The notes: generated from the letters alone by a model not told the origin. A DNA stretch of 15,067 bases from Spirochaetia bacterium (GCA_031289575.1 JAITPE010000139.1:1-15067), one strand, 5' to 3'. Counted from the first letter of the stretch, positions 1 through 7,364 are shown. Program-made: numbers and translations.

Positions 1-220
1 TGCTTAATGAAAAAGGTATAGAATTAACAAGTATAAATAACCGTTTTTCCGTCGTCTGGACAGAAATAAAGCAAATAGTGGCAACCGCAAATTCGTTGTA
101 TTTTTATCATACGCCGAGGCGGCCGTTATTTTGCCAAAACGTTATCTTGAAAATCAGAGTGAATACAATAAACTTAAAGACTTTTTGGAAGACAAAGGAA
201 TGACAGTAACAACACAATGA
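1..220 (+). pseudogene. YcxB-like protein, 3' end, apparent frameshift
   Basis: This is the C-terminal part of a gene that begins before the window. From base 3 one frame reads LNEKGIELTSINNRFSVVW and continues to ...NSLYFYH near base 110; the next frame then reads AEAAVILPKRYLENQ and ends at the TGA at 218-220. Together they resemble the C-terminal YcxB-like domain: a W-x-E-I-K-x-I segment, a short beta stretch, then the ILPKR motif and a short amphipathic helix. The function of this domain is unknown; family members are usually small membrane-anchored proteins. The join needs one extra base between about 98 and 113, most simply a sixth T in the T run at 101-105. It is therefore either a real one-base deletion (pseudogene) or a sequencing error. 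The family call is from motif recognition only. Confidence 0.55.
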
Positions 221-224
221 TCCA

Positions 225-276
225 CGAATGGGCTGAAAGCCCGACGAGCATTAGCGTAGGGCAACGCCCTGCGCAT
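225..276. repeat. Paired palindromes, REP-like intergenic element
   Basis: Two GC-rich hairpins lie in a row just after the YcxB-like stop. The first has arms GGGCT (230-234) and AGCCC (238-242) around GAA. The second has arms 254-262 and 266-274 (GCGTAGGGC with GCCCTGCGC, one T.G pair) around AAC. No U run follows, so they do not look like a standard terminator. The pair of short palindromes with GAA and AAC loops resembles dispersed REP-type repeats mobilised by RAYT/Y1 transposases in other phyla. Only one copy is in this window, so its repeat status is inferred. Confidence 0.45.
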
Positions 277-339
277 CAAAAATATTTGTATATCGTTTTA
301 ATTTACCGAATAATTTACAAAAAAATAAGCAGTTTTTTA

Positions 340-368
340 TTGACAAAAATAGCCCTATTTTTAATACT
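340..368 (+). promoter_or_regulatory. Promoter of tRNA-Thr (stable-RNA type)
   Basis: A perfect -35 box TTGACA (340-345) is followed after 17 bp by AATACT (363-368, 4 of 6 matches to TATAAT). The next bases, CGCCC at 369-373, form a GC-rich discriminator of the kind that makes stable-RNA promoters sensitive to ppGpp. Transcription would start near 375, leaving about a dozen bases for RNase P to remove from the tRNA at 388. No better promoter is visible before rpmG, so this may also feed the operon by readthrough. Confidence 0.7.
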
Positions 369-387
369 CGCCCTACCTTTCTGTCAA

Positions 388-460
388 GCCCGTGTAGCTC
401 AGTAGGTAGAGCATTTGCTCGGTAAGCAAAAGGTCACCAGTTCGATTCTGGTCGCGGGCT
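388..460 (+). tRNA. trnT: tRNA-Thr (anticodon GGU)
   Basis: A complete 73-nt cloverleaf can be drawn. The acceptor stem is GCCCGTG (388-394) with CGCGGGC (453-459), one T.G pair. The D arm is GCTC/GAGC (397-400, 409-412), the anticodon stem TTTGC/GCAAA (414-418, 426-430), and the T arm ACCAG-TTCGATT-CTGGT (436-452). The anticodon GGT is at 421-423, reading ACC and ACU threonine codons. The discriminator base is T460. No CCA is encoded, so it must be added by CCA-adding enzyme. Position 33, almost always U, is C here (base 420). A threonine tRNA upstream of the secE/nusG cluster is a common bacterial arrangement, usually with tuf nearby, which is missing here. Confidence 0.95.
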
Positions 461-568
461 CATTGTTTGCGGCAACGGGTTCTATGCGCATTTTTTTGTA
501 AAATGCTTGACTGCATAAAGCTAAATTATAGTTTGCACTAGCTTTATATTATAATAGGAAAAACTGCT
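461..568 (+). promoter_or_regulatory. tRNA-rpmG spacer with 9-bp dyad
   Basis: The gap holds a perfect inverted repeat, ATAAAGCTA (515-523) and TAGCTTTAT (539-547), with a 15-nt loop. Inside the loop is TATAGT (527-532), a good -10 match, but TTGACT (507-512) is only 14 bp upstream, too close for a normal sigma-70 promoter. A smaller hairpin, GCATTTT/AAAATGC (488-494, 500-506), lies just after the tRNA without a following U run. Candidate roles are RNA processing between tRNA and mRNA, weak attenuation, or an operator. The rpmG ribosome binding site AGGA is at 556-559. Confidence 0.35.
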
Positions 569-721
569 ATGCGTGACATTATTTTATTGGCCTGTCAGGA
601 ATGCAAAAGGCGAAATTATTCTGTAACAAAGAATAAAAAGACGCAAACCGGTAAGCTTGAGGTAAAAAAATACTGCAAGTTTTGCGATAAGCACACGGTA
701 CATAAGGAAACAAAAGCTTGA
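569..721 (+). CDS. rpmG: 50S ribosomal protein L33 (zinc type)
   Basis: This 50-residue protein begins [12 protein letters not shown] and ends [10 protein letters not shown]. Two CxxC pairs, Cys9/Cys12 and Cys36/Cys39, make it the zinc-ribbon (C+) form of L33, a small protein bound to 23S rRNA near the E site of the large subunit. Length is normal for L33 (about 50 aa). The ATG at 569 is preceded by AGGA at 556-559. It sits directly before secE with 13 nt between stop and start, the order seen in many bacteria (rpmG-secE-nusG). Zinc-type L33 is often replaced by a zinc-free paralogue under zinc starvation; whether this genome has one cannot be seen here. Confidence 0.95.
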   Translation: MRDIILLACQECKRRNYSVTKNKKTQTGKLEVKKYCKFCDKHTVHKETKA

Positions 722-734
722 TAGGGGATAATCT

Positions 735-917
735 TTGAAAAAAGCATTACAATTTGTCAAAGAGTCAAGAGAAGAATTGCGGAAGGTGAGCTGGCCCGAC
801 AGAGAGGAAGTCACCAGCTTTACCGGAGTTGTTATAGTAGCTATTTGTGTAATAGCCGTGTTTCTTTGGCTGATTGATACCGGTTTAATGAAGATCGTAC
901 GCTTTGTGATGAATTGA
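735..917 (+). CDS. secE: Preprotein translocase subunit SecE
   Basis: SecE is the essential clamp subunit of the SecYEG protein-export channel in the inner membrane. The 60-residue product is the short, single-span form found in most bacteria. Residues 7-26 form the conserved amphipathic helix with the signature ELRKVSWPDREEV (the family's E-L-x-K-V-x-W-P-x-R motif). Residues about 28-48 are one hydrophobic transmembrane segment. The start is a TTG at 735, chosen because the run GGGG at 724-727 gives a well-spaced ribosome binding site and the next residues MKKALQFVKES fit the family start. The stop at 915-917 is one base before the nusG ATG, so the two are translationally coupled. Confidence 0.95.
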   Translation: MKKALQFVKESREELRKVSWPDREEVTSFTGVVIVAICVIAVFLWLIDTGLMKIVRFVMN

Positions 918-918
918 T

Positions 919-1461
919 ATGGCAAAAGAATGGTATGTAATACATACATTTTCGGGGCACGAGAACAAAGTCAAGATGACTTTGGAAAAAAAGGTTGAAT
1001 CTCTTTCACTGCAAGACAAAATATTTCAGGTAAAAATTCCAACTGTGGAAGTTCCTGAGATTAAGGACGGCAAAAGGAAAATCACCACCAAAAAGTTTTT
1101 TCCCGGATATGTCCTTATAGAAATGGAATTGAACGATGATACCTGGAGCGTTGTTAAGGGCATTCAGGGCGTCACCAATTTCATAGGCGCTTACGGACAA
1201 AATAGGCCCAAGCCGCTTTCAAGGGACGAGGTGAATTCGCTTTTTGAACAGGCCGGCGAGCAAAAGACAAAAGAAAAAGTTACTTTTGTCATGAATTTTT
1301 CTATCGGCGAGCATGTAAAAATAATAGACGGCCCCTTTAACAACTTCACCGGAGTTGTTGAAGAGGTCTTCCCGGACAAAGACCGTTTGCGCGTTAAGGT
1401 TGAGATATTCGGGCGGGGAACGCCTGTTGAACTTGATTTTGCGCAAGTCGGAAAGATATAA
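919..1461 (+). CDS. nusG: Transcription termination/antitermination factor NusG
   Basis: NusG binds the clamp of RNA polymerase, promotes processive elongation, and through its C-terminal domain contacts Rho or ribosomal protein S10, coupling transcription to translation. The 180-residue protein has an N-terminal NGN domain (about 1-110, beginning MAKEWYVIHTFSGHENKV, with KKFFPGYVLIEME near 54-70) and a C-terminal KOW domain (about 127-180, with GEHVKIIDGPFNNFTGVVEE). Length is normal, with no insertion domain. No clear Shine-Dalgarno is seen; the ATG lies one base after the secE stop, so initiation probably depends on ribosomes ending secE. It is followed by a short spacer containing a 10-bp tandem duplication before rplK. 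Confidence 0.97.
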   Translation: MAKEWYVIHTFSGHENKVKMTLEKKVESLSLQDKIFQVKIPTVEVPEIKDGKRKITTKKFFPGYVLIEMELNDDTWSVVKGIQGVTNFIGAYGQNRPKPLSRDEVNSLFEQAGEQKTKEKVTFVMNFSIGEHVKIIDGPFNNFTGVVEEVFPDKDRLRVKVEIFGRGTPVELDFAQVGKI

Positions 1462-1481
1462 CGAACTATAACGAACTATAA
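1457..1481 (+). repeat. 10-bp tandem duplication in nusG-rplK spacer
   Basis: The unit ACGAACTATA occurs twice in a row at 1461-1470 and 1471-1480. The periodicity extends to TATA on the left, so about 25 bases have a 10-base period. It begins within the nusG stop codon region and ends at the rplK ribosome binding site (AGAGGA, 1482-1487). Confidence 0.9.
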
Positions 1482-1492
1482 AGAGGAACAAT

Positions 1493-1930
1493 ATGGCGCC
1501 AAAGCGTAAAAAAGAGGTAGTTGTTCAAATTAAACTTCAGATTACGGGCGGAAAAGCCACCCCGGGGCCGCCTATCGGCCCAGCCCTTGGACAGCACGGG
1601 CTCAATATTATGGAGTTTTGCAAGGCGTTTAATGACAGGACGCAAGACCGTGCCGGAACAATTCTGCCGGTAGTTATCTCGGTCTATTCGGACAGATCAT
1701 ATACATTTATTATAAAAACGCCTCCGGCAGCGGTTCTTATTAAGCAGGCTTTGGACATAACGTCAGGTTCCAAACTGCCGCAGAAGGATAAGGTGGGTAA
1801 GATTACAAGAGCTCAGCTTGAGGAAATTGCCAAAACGAAGATGCCCGATTTAAACGCTAATGATCTTGACGGCGCTGTTAAAATTATAGCCGGCACGGCC
1901 CATTCTATGGGAGTGGATGTCGCAATATAA
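1493..1930 (+). CDS. rplK: 50S ribosomal protein L11
   Basis: L11 binds the GTPase-associated centre of 23S rRNA with L10/L12 and is needed for factor GTPase function and, in many bacteria, for RelA activation. The 145-residue protein has the proline-rich N-terminal domain motif [20 protein letters not shown] (about 26-45) and the C-terminal RNA-binding domain ending in [12 protein letters not shown]. The family norm is about 141 residues; the extra residues are at the N terminus (MAPKRKKE). The ATG follows AGAGGA (1482-1487). Stop to rplA start is 10 nt. In other bacteria L1 represses the rplK-rplA mRNA by binding near the rplK start; no obvious L1-site mimic was identified here by eye. Confidence 0.97.
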   Translation: MAPKRKKEVVVQIKLQITGGKATPGPPIGPALGQHGLNIMEFCKAFNDRTQDRAGTILPVVISVYSDRSYTFIIKTPPAAVLIKQALDITSGSKLPQKDKVGKITRAQLEEIAKTKMPDLNANDLDGAVKIIAGTAHSMGVDVAI

Positions 1931-1940
1931 GAGGTTATCC

Positions 1941-2624
1941 ATGGTACACGGAAAGAAAATAAGAAACGCGAAAGCTAAGGTTGACAAAACCGTACTCTAT
2001 GCTGTAAATGACGCTATTCAGGCGATGAGAGACTTGAAGTTCGCGTCTTTTGATGAATCAATAGATCTCTCGATCAAACTTGTTTATAAGAGTTTCCAGA
2101 ATATTCGCGGCTCCGCGGTTCTTCCTGCCGGTACAGGCAAGGAGAAAAAGGTGCTGGTTATTTGCAAGGGCGATAAACAGCAGGAAGCCAAAGACGCCGG
2201 CGCCGATTATGTCGGCGGCGATGAAATAATAGAAAAGATTCAGGGCGGATGGATTGATTTTCAGGCTGTTGTGGCGACTCCAGATATGATGAAACAAGTC
2301 GGAAAATTAGGCGCTGTTCTGGGACGCAAGGGCCTTATGCCCAAGCCGAAATCCGGAACCGTGACCGATGATGTTAAGGGCATAATCAAGGAACTTAAGG
2401 GCGGCCGTGTTGAGTACCGCGCCGATAAAACGGGCGTCATTCATATGAATATAGGCAAGCTTTCCTTTGACGATTCCTCTATCTCGGACAACTTTAAGGC
2501 CTTTTACAATCAGATTGTAAAAGACAAGCCGTCCGACGCGAAGGGAAACTATATTAAGTCGGTGTATGTGAGTTCTACAATGGGCCCCGGTATAAAAATC
2601 AACCATAAGGGGGTTGAACGCTAA
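1941..2624 (+). CDS. rplA: 50S ribosomal protein L1
   Basis: L1 forms the mobile stalk at the E site that helps eject deacylated tRNA, and in many bacteria represses translation of its own operon. With the ATG at 1941 the product is 227 aa, normal for the family. The in-frame ATG at 1917 would overlap rplK by 14 nt; 1941 is preferred because AAGAGG (1929-1934) is 6 nt upstream and the protein then starts [13 protein letters not shown]. Family motifs seen include [15 protein letters not shown] in the middle, [21 protein letters not shown], and the C-terminal [10 protein letters not shown]. Its TAA overlaps the ATG of rplJ by one base (TAATG at 2622-2626). Confidence 0.97.
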   Translation: MVHGKKIRNAKAKVDKTVLYAVNDAIQAMRDLKFASFDESIDLSIKLVYKSFQNIRGSAVLPAGTGKEKKVLVICKGDKQQEAKDAGADYVGGDEIIEKIQGGWIDFQAVVATPDMMKQVGKLGAVLGRKGLMPKPKSGTVTDDVKGIIKELKGGRVEYRADKTGVIHMNIGKLSFDDSSISDNFKAFYNQIVKDKPSDAKGNYIKSVYVSSTMGPGIKINHKGVER

Positions 2625-3139
2625 TGGTTAAGCAATATAAGGTTGACGAAGTAGAAATTTTAGTATCTCAGCTGAAAAACAAGAAGAACTTTATTCTTAC
2701 AAATTATTCCGGAATAAAAGTCAGCGAGCTCAGCGCTTTGCGCAAAAATCTGCGCGCCAAGAACGCTGATTACAAGGTTGTAAAGAACAATCTGTTTAAA
2801 AGAGCGCTTGAAAAAACCGGCTACATGAACCTTGACCAGTATCTCAAGGGGCCTATCGGCGTAGCCTTTTTGAACGATCAAGTTGCCGAGACCGCCAAGG
2901 TGCTCAAGGAATTTGGCGAGGGGCAGGAAAAGTTTTCGTTTTCGGCCGGAATTTTAGATTCGGTATTGTATAATCAGGAGCAGGTTAAGAAAATAGCCGA
3001 TCTTCCTTCAAAAGAAGTTCTGCTGTCACAAATTATGTCTATGATGAACGCTCCCGCTTCCGGTATCGCTATGGGAATGAACCAGATAATGGCATCTCTG
3101 GCGCGCGGAATCATGGCTGTTGCAGAAAAGCATGCGTAA
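2624..3139 (+). CDS. rplJ: 50S ribosomal protein L10
   Basis: L10 anchors dimers of L7/L12 to the ribosome, forming the stalk that recruits translation GTPases. The 171-residue product has the N-terminal rRNA-binding globular domain (NYSGIKVSELSALRKNLR, VVKNNLFKRALEKTGY, GPIGVAFL) and the C-terminal helix that binds L7/L12 dimers (about 136-171, MMNAPASGIAMGMNQIMASL). It starts within the rplA stop (TAATG overlap), with AAGGGGG at 2607-2613 as ribosome binding site. In E. coli and B. subtilis an L10-binding leader lies directly before rplJ; there is no room for one here. A 175-nt gap follows before rplL instead. Confidence 0.96.
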   Translation: MVKQYKVDEVEILVSQLKNKKNFILTNYSGIKVSELSALRKNLRAKNADYKVVKNNLFKRALEKTGYMNLDQYLKGPIGVAFLNDQVAETAKVLKEFGEGQEKFSFSAGILDSVLYNQEQVKKIADLPSKEVLLSQIMSMMNAPASGIAMGMNQIMASLARGIMAVAEKHA

Positions 3140-3314
3140 GCATCTTTTTATATAAGTAAAAATAAGGGTATATAGTTTTCCTTCTGCTGAGAATAAAAGA
3201 GCTTTGTGCGAGGCTTATGGTTCCAAAGGATGAATGACTTTTCCCTTTATAGGTTTTTACGGCAAAGACCGTATTAACTTGAAGAAATTCACTAAGTATA
3301 AAGGAGTAAAAAAA
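3140..3314 (+). promoter_or_regulatory. rplJ-rplL spacer, structured candidate leader of rplL
   Basis: This is the longest gene-free stretch in the window (175 nt). A short 4-bp hairpin, ATGC-GTAA-GCAT, straddles the rplJ stop (3132-3143) and is followed by TTTTT; it is weak as a terminator. A possible hairpin pairs AAAGG (3225-3229) with CCTTT (3244-3248). A clearer one spans 3251-3280: TACGG (3258-3262) pairs with CCGTA (3269-3273), then two T-T mismatches, then five more pairs including one G.T. It ends at AAGGAG (3301-3306), a consensus ribosome binding site for rplL. Possible roles are an RNase III site, an L10/L12 feedback target or control of L7/L12 output. No convincing promoter is seen; TATAGT (3171-3176) lacks a good -35. 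Confidence 0.4.
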
Positions 3315-3692
3315 ATGGCTAAACTTACAAAAGAAGAATTTATTGAATTGGTCGGCAGCCTCACTCTTGTTGAGGCCGCGGAGTATGTAAAGGCGATGGA
3401 AGAGGCGTTCGGTATTTCCGCCGCGGCTCCGGTTGCCGCAGCTGCAGCTCCGGCGGCAGCTGCCGCTGAGGAAGAAGAACAGACCGAGTTCGATGTTATT
3501 CTTACCGGATTCGGAGACGCGAAGGTTGCTATCATCAAAGAAGTACGCGCGATAACAGGGCTCGGCCTTAAAGAAGCGAAAGACCTTGTTGAAGCCGGAA
3601 ATAAGGCAGTTAAAGAAAAGGTTTCCAAAGAGGAAGCCGCTAACATCAAAAAACAGCTTGAAGATGCGGGAGCAACTGTTGAGGTTAAATAG
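3315..3692 (+). CDS. rplL: 50S ribosomal protein L7/L12
   Basis: L7/L12 is the multicopy stalk protein that binds and activates EF-Tu, EF-G, IF2 and RF3. From the ATG at 3315 the product is 125 aa, the usual family length. It has an N-terminal dimerisation domain (1-35, [18 protein letters not shown]...), an Ala/Pro/Glu-rich flexible hinge (about 36-54) and the C-terminal factor-binding domain (about 56-125, with the conserved [25 protein letters not shown] and VSKEEA). An in-frame ATG at 3234 would add 27 atypical residues; 3315 is chosen because AAGGAG at 3301-3306 is an ideal ribosome binding site. That strong site fits the several-fold higher copy number of L7/L12 on the ribosome. A strong hairpin terminator follows. 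Confidence 0.97.
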   Translation: MAKLTKEEFIELVGSLTLVEAAEYVKAMEEAFGISAAAPVAAAAAPAAAAAEEEEQTEFDVILTGFGDAKVAIIKEVRAITGLGLKEAKDLVEAGNKAVKEKVSKEEAANIKKQLEDAGATVEVK

Positions 3693-3735
3693 TTTCGGAG
3701 TAACAAATATTCCGTTTGTTTGTCTTGTTAACAAT

Positions 3736-3776
3736 AAATCAATAGTTTCGGCTGAAAGCCGGGACTATTGATTTTT
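3736..3776 (+). terminator. Terminator or attenuator between rplL and rpoB
   Basis: A 17-bp stem pairs 3736-3752 with 3758-3774: AAATCAATAGT with ACTATTGATTT, two U.G pairs, then CGGC with GCCG, closed by a UGAAA loop. It runs into TTTTT (3772-3776) and a second TTTTT after GCG (3780-3784). This is a typical rho-independent terminator shape. As rpoB starts 51 nt later with no clear promoter between, partial termination (attenuation) lowering rpoBC relative to ribosomal-protein mRNA is likely, as is known for E. coli at the same place. Upstream, the palindrome TTGTTAACAA (3725-3734) and AACAAA/TTTGTT (3702-3707, 3715-3720) could form other folds. Confidence 0.8.
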
Positions 3777-3827
3777 GCGTTTTTAATGCCGAAATCCTGT
3801 AAAAAATCACATTAAGGTCAGTAATCA

Positions 3828-6800
3828 ATGCAAGTGCAAGAAGGAAGAAAAGTAGTTAATTACGGCAAGATTAATTCAAACACATACCTGCCAAATCTTA
3901 TAGAAATTCAAATTAAGTCTTATGAATGGTTTTTGCAGTCCAATTCTTCCAAAAAGAAGAATCAGGGTTTGCAGGCGGTTTTTGAAGAGATCTTCCCAAT
4001 AGAAAGCCCTCATGAGGACGTGGTTCTGGAATTTATAGACTACGAAATAGGGGCGCAGAAGTACTCCGAAAATGAATGTAAAGACCGTGATTCAACTTTT
4101 GCGGCTCCGCTTAAGGCAACCATCCGTCTTATAAGAAAAGACACTATGGAAGTCCGTGAGCAAATTGTCTACATGGGAGACATTCCTTTGATGACCAAGC
4201 GCGGAACCTTTATTATAAACGGAGCGGAACGCGTGGTTGTTAATCAGCTCCACAGGTCTCCGGGAATATTTTTCTTCTTTGATGATGAGGAAAGGCTGTA
4301 TAACGCCAGAGTAATACCCGACAGGGGCTCGTGGCTCGAATTTGAAATGGATGCCAAGGGGCACATTGTAGCCAGAATAGACCGCAAGAAAAAATTTCCG
4401 GTTACGCTGCTTGTGAAAGCCATGGGATTCGAAACCGCCGAGGAAATAACAAAGCTTTTTTATGACACAAAAACTATATCTCTCAGTTCCGACGCCGATT
4501 ATGAAAGCCTGAACGGCAGAAGGCTTGCGTCTGATGTTATAAGCAAAGAAACCGGCGAGGTAGTATTGGATGTCGGCGACAGGATCAGCATAGACAGCAT
4601 CGCTCTTCTCAAGGAAGAAAAAATAGATGAAGTTGTAGTAATTGAATTTCCAAATAATAAGGATGACGCTTTCCTTGCCAATACGCTTGCCTTTGATAAT
4701 GATTTTATTAGAAAAAATGTAAAGGCCGATCCGGAACACGAATTTTCCAATTCCGAACTTGCCCTTTTAGCCTTGCATAATATTTTAAGGCCCGGCGAGC
4801 CCACAACGCTTGAGAACGCAAAACTTGAGCTTGACCGGCTGTTCTTTAATCCCAAGACATACGCCTTGGGCCCGGTAGGCCGCTACAAGATCAATAACAA
4901 GTTCGGCTTCGATACCAAGATTGGGACCCTTACCAAGGATGATATTATATCGGCCATAAAATACATATTTTATCTCATCGCCGAGGCCGACGGCTATACC
5001 GTCGAGGCTGAAATTGAGGACGGCAAAAAGGTAACCCGCAGGGTGCTTACAATAGTGGATGATATCGATCATCTCGGCAACCGCCGTGTCCGCTCTGTCG
5101 GAGAGCTTATCATGAACCAAATCAAGGTAGGCTTTCAGAGAATGGAGCGTGTAATTAAGGAGCGCATGACCATTCAGGATCTTGATGTCATTACTCCGCA
5201 GGCACTCATCAGTATAAAGCCTATTTCCGCTGTTATAAATGAGTTTTTCGGCTCAAGCCAATTGTCGCAGTTCATGGACCAGACGAATCCATTGGCCGAG
5301 CTTACACATAAAAGACGCCTTAACGCGCTCGGCCCCGGCGGCCTGTCCCGTGAACGAGCGGGCTTTGAGGTGCGCGACGTTCACCCGTCTCATTACGGCC
5401 GCATGTGCCCGATTGAGACTCCTGAGGGGCCGAATATCGGGCTCATAGTGTCACTCAGCACCTTTGCGCGGATTAATGATTACGGATTTTTGGAAACCCC
5501 GTACAGGGTTGTGGAGGATGGAATAGTCACCGACCGCGTTGAATACCTCACAGCCGATATTGAGGACAAATACTCAATAGCGCAGGCGAACGCCGGAATC
5601 AATGAGGACGGAAGCTTTCAGGGCAACCTTATTTCGTGCCGCAACAGGGGAAACTTTCCGTACAAGAAACCCAAGGAAATCCAGTACATGGATGTTTCGC
5701 CGAACCAGGTCTTTTCGGTTTCGACCGGACTGATTCCATTCCTTGAACACGACGACGCAAACCGCGCGCTCATGGGTTCAAACATGCAGCGCCAGGCCGT
5801 ACCTCTGATGGTAGAGGAGGCGCCCTTGGTCGGAACCGGAATGGAGCCCTATGCCGCTTATGATTCCGGCGTACTGCTGCACGCCGACCGCAACGGGGAG
5901 GTTATATATGTTGACGCCGACCGCGTGAAGGTAAAGACATCATCGGGCGATGTTGATGAGTACGAATTGCAAAAATTCAAGCGCACCAATCAGGGTACAT
6001 GCTTTAATCAAAGGCCTGCTGTATTTCATGGACAAAAGATAAAAACCGGAGATGTTATTGCCAACGGTCCGGCTACCGATAACGGGCGCCTTGCGCTTGG
6101 CAAAAACATCATCGTCGCGTTTATGCCGTGGATGGGCTATAACTTTGAGGACGCTATACTCCTCTCGGAAAGGCTTGTGGAGGATGATGTATTTACATCA
6201 ATCCACATTGAACAGTTCGAGATTGAGGCAAGAGAAACTAAATTAGGAACAGAATCAATCACACGCGATATACCCAATTTGAGCGAGAAGGCTTTCAGAG
6301 ACTTGGATGCCGACGGAGTTGTACGCATAGGGGCCTATGTTGAGCCTGATGATATTCTCGTCGGCAAGGTTACTCCCAAGGGCGAACAGGATCTTACTCC
6401 TGAGTATAAGCTGCTCCACTCAATCTTCGGCGAGAAGGTCAGGGAAGTCCGCGACACATCGCTGCGGGTGCCTAATGGAGTTGAGGGAATTGTAATTGAT
6501 GTTAAGCGTTTCTCAAGGGAAAACGGGGACGAGCTCGCTCCCGGAGTTGAGGAGCTTGTAAAGGTATATATTGCCGATAAGAGAAAGATATCGGTTGGAG
6601 ATAAGATGGCCGGACGCCACGGCAACAAGGGCGTTATATCAAGAATTGTGCCGGAGTACGATATGCCCTACCTGCCGGACGGCACGCCGGTTGATATAGT
6701 CTTGAATCCGCTCGGCATCCCGTCCCGAATGAACATAGGCCAGCTCCTTGAAACAGAATTGGGATGGGCGGCCCGGGAGCTTGGACTTATGGTTGAGACT

Positions 6801-7364
6801 CCTATTTTTGACGGAGCCAGCGAGGAGGATATTCGAAGCCTGCTCAATAAAGCCGGCCTTCCGGAGGATTCCAAAACGGTTCTGCGCGACGGCCGCACAG
6901 GCGAGTCTTTTGAGGACAGGGTAATGGTTGGATGCGTCTACATGCTGAAGCTTGCCCACATGGTAGACGATAAAATTCACGCGCGTTCAACAGGCCCGTA
7001 CTCTTTGGTTACACAGCAGCCTTTAGGCGGAAAGGCTCAGTTCGGCGGGCAAAGGCTTGGGGAGATGGAGGTTTGGGCTCTCGAGGCCTATGGAGCGGCC
7101 TATACGCTTCAGGAACTTCTTACGGTAAAATCGGACGACATGCTCGGAAGGGCAAGAATATACGAGGCTATAGTCAAGGGAATCAACACGACATCGCCGG
7201 GCATTCCCGAATCGTTCAATGTTCTTATTCAGGAACTGCGCGGGCTTGCGTTGGATGTGCGTATTTTTGACGAAGCCGGAGATGAAATCGGCCTCTCTGA
7301 GTGGAGCGAAGGCTTTACAAAATCTAAAGAAAAAATAAAGATAGATACGCTTCATAATAAATAA
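3828..7364 (+). CDS. rpoB: DNA-directed RNA polymerase subunit beta
   Basis: RpoB forms, with RpoC, the catalytic core of RNA polymerase and contains the rifampicin pocket. The 1178-residue protein is full length but lacks the large insertions that bring E. coli beta to 1342 aa. The rifampicin cluster I lies at about 476-502 ([16 protein letters not shown], then [13 protein letters not shown]). There, the residue matching E. coli Ser531 is Asn499, a change tied to natural rifampicin resistance in spirochaetes. Other landmarks are [25 protein letters not shown], and [12 protein letters not shown], whose Lys926 and Lys934 match active-site lysines 1065 and 1073 of E. coli. The ATG follows AAGG (3814-3817), spaced 10 nt. 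rpoC follows after 61 nt containing a perfect hairpin. Confidence 0.98.
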   Translation: MQVQEGRKVVNYGKINSNTYLPNLIEIQIKSYEWFLQSNSSKKKNQGLQAVFEEIFPIESPHEDVVLEFIDYEIGAQKYSENECKDRDSTFAAPLKATIRLIRKDTMEVREQIVYMGDIPLMTKRGTFIINGAERVVVNQLHRSPGIFFFFDDEERLYNARVIPDRGSWLEFEMDAKGHIVARIDRKKKFPVTLLVKAMGFETAEEITKLFYDTKTISLSSDADYESLNGRRLASDVISKETGEVVLDVGDRISIDSIALLKEEKIDEVVVIEFPNNKDDAFLANTLAFDNDFIRKNVKADPEHEFSNSELALLALHNILRPGEPTTLENAKLELDRLFFNPKTYALGPVGRYKINNKFGFDTKIGTLTKDDIISAIKYIFYLIAEADGYTVEAEIEDGKKVTRRVLTIVDDIDHLGNRRVRSVGELIMNQIKVGFQRMERVIKERMTIQDLDVITPQALISIKPISAVINEFFGSSQLSQFMDQTNPLAELTHKRRLNALGPGGLSRERAGFEVRDVHPSHYGRMCPIETPEGPNIGLIVSLSTFARINDYGFLETPYRVVEDGIVTDRVEYLTADIEDKYSIAQANAGINEDGSFQGNLISCRNRGNFPYKKPKEIQYMDVSPNQVFSVSTGLIPFLEHDDANRALMGSNMQRQAVPLMVEEAPLVGTGMEPYAAYDSGVLLHADRNGEVIYVDADRVKVKTSSGDVDEYELQKFKRTNQGTCFNQRPAVFHGQKIKTGDVIANGPATDNGRLALGKNIIVAFMPWMGYNFEDAILLSERLVEDDVFTSIHIEQFEIEARETKLGTESITRDIPNLSEKAFRDLDADGVVRIGAYVEPDDILVGKVTPKGEQDLTPEYKLLHSIFGEKVREVRDTSLRVPNGVEGIVIDVKRFSRENGDELAPGVEELVKVYIADKRKISVGDKMAGRHGNKGVISRIVPEYDMPYLPDGTPVDIVLNPLGIPSRMNIGQLLETELGWAARELGLMVETPIFDGASEEDIRSLLNKAGLPEDSKTVLRDGRTGESFEDRVMVGCVYMLKLAHMVDDKIHARSTGPYSLVTQQPLGGKAQFGGQRLGEMEVWALEAYGAAYTLQELLTVKSDDMLGRARIYEAIVKGINTTSPGIPESFNVLIQELRGLALDVRIFDEAGDEIGLSEWSEGFTKSKEKIKIDTLHNK

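Noticed and set aside
101..113. Programmed -1 frameshifting in the YcxB-like gene
   Set aside because: No X-XXY-YYZ heptamer in the right phase and no stimulatory hairpin next to it; a missing base explains the change more simply.
217..405. 62-codon + strand open frame after the YcxB-like gene
   Set aside because: It translates the palindromes, the AT-rich promoter and the start of the tRNA; it has no plausible ribosome binding site and resembles spurious frames often called in such repeats.
550..555. TATAAT just before rpmG
   Set aside because: No -35 at a proper distance, and a start from it would leave almost no 5' UTR before the rpmG ATG at 569 and overlap the ribosome binding site.
1917..1940. 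Upstream ATG for rplA
   Set aside because: It overlaps rplK, lacks a ribosome binding site, and adds residues not typical of L1; the ATG at 1941 has AAGAGG at good spacing.
3234..3314. Upstream in-frame ATG extending L7/L12 by 27 residues
   Set aside because: The extension is unlike any L7/L12 N terminus and the ATG at 3315 has an ideal AAGGAG site.
3111..3734. Long minus-strand open frames opposite rplL and its spacer
   Set aside because: They are shadows of the well-conserved + strand gene and include the terminator; composition is low-complexity Ser/Phe/Ala with no family resemblance.
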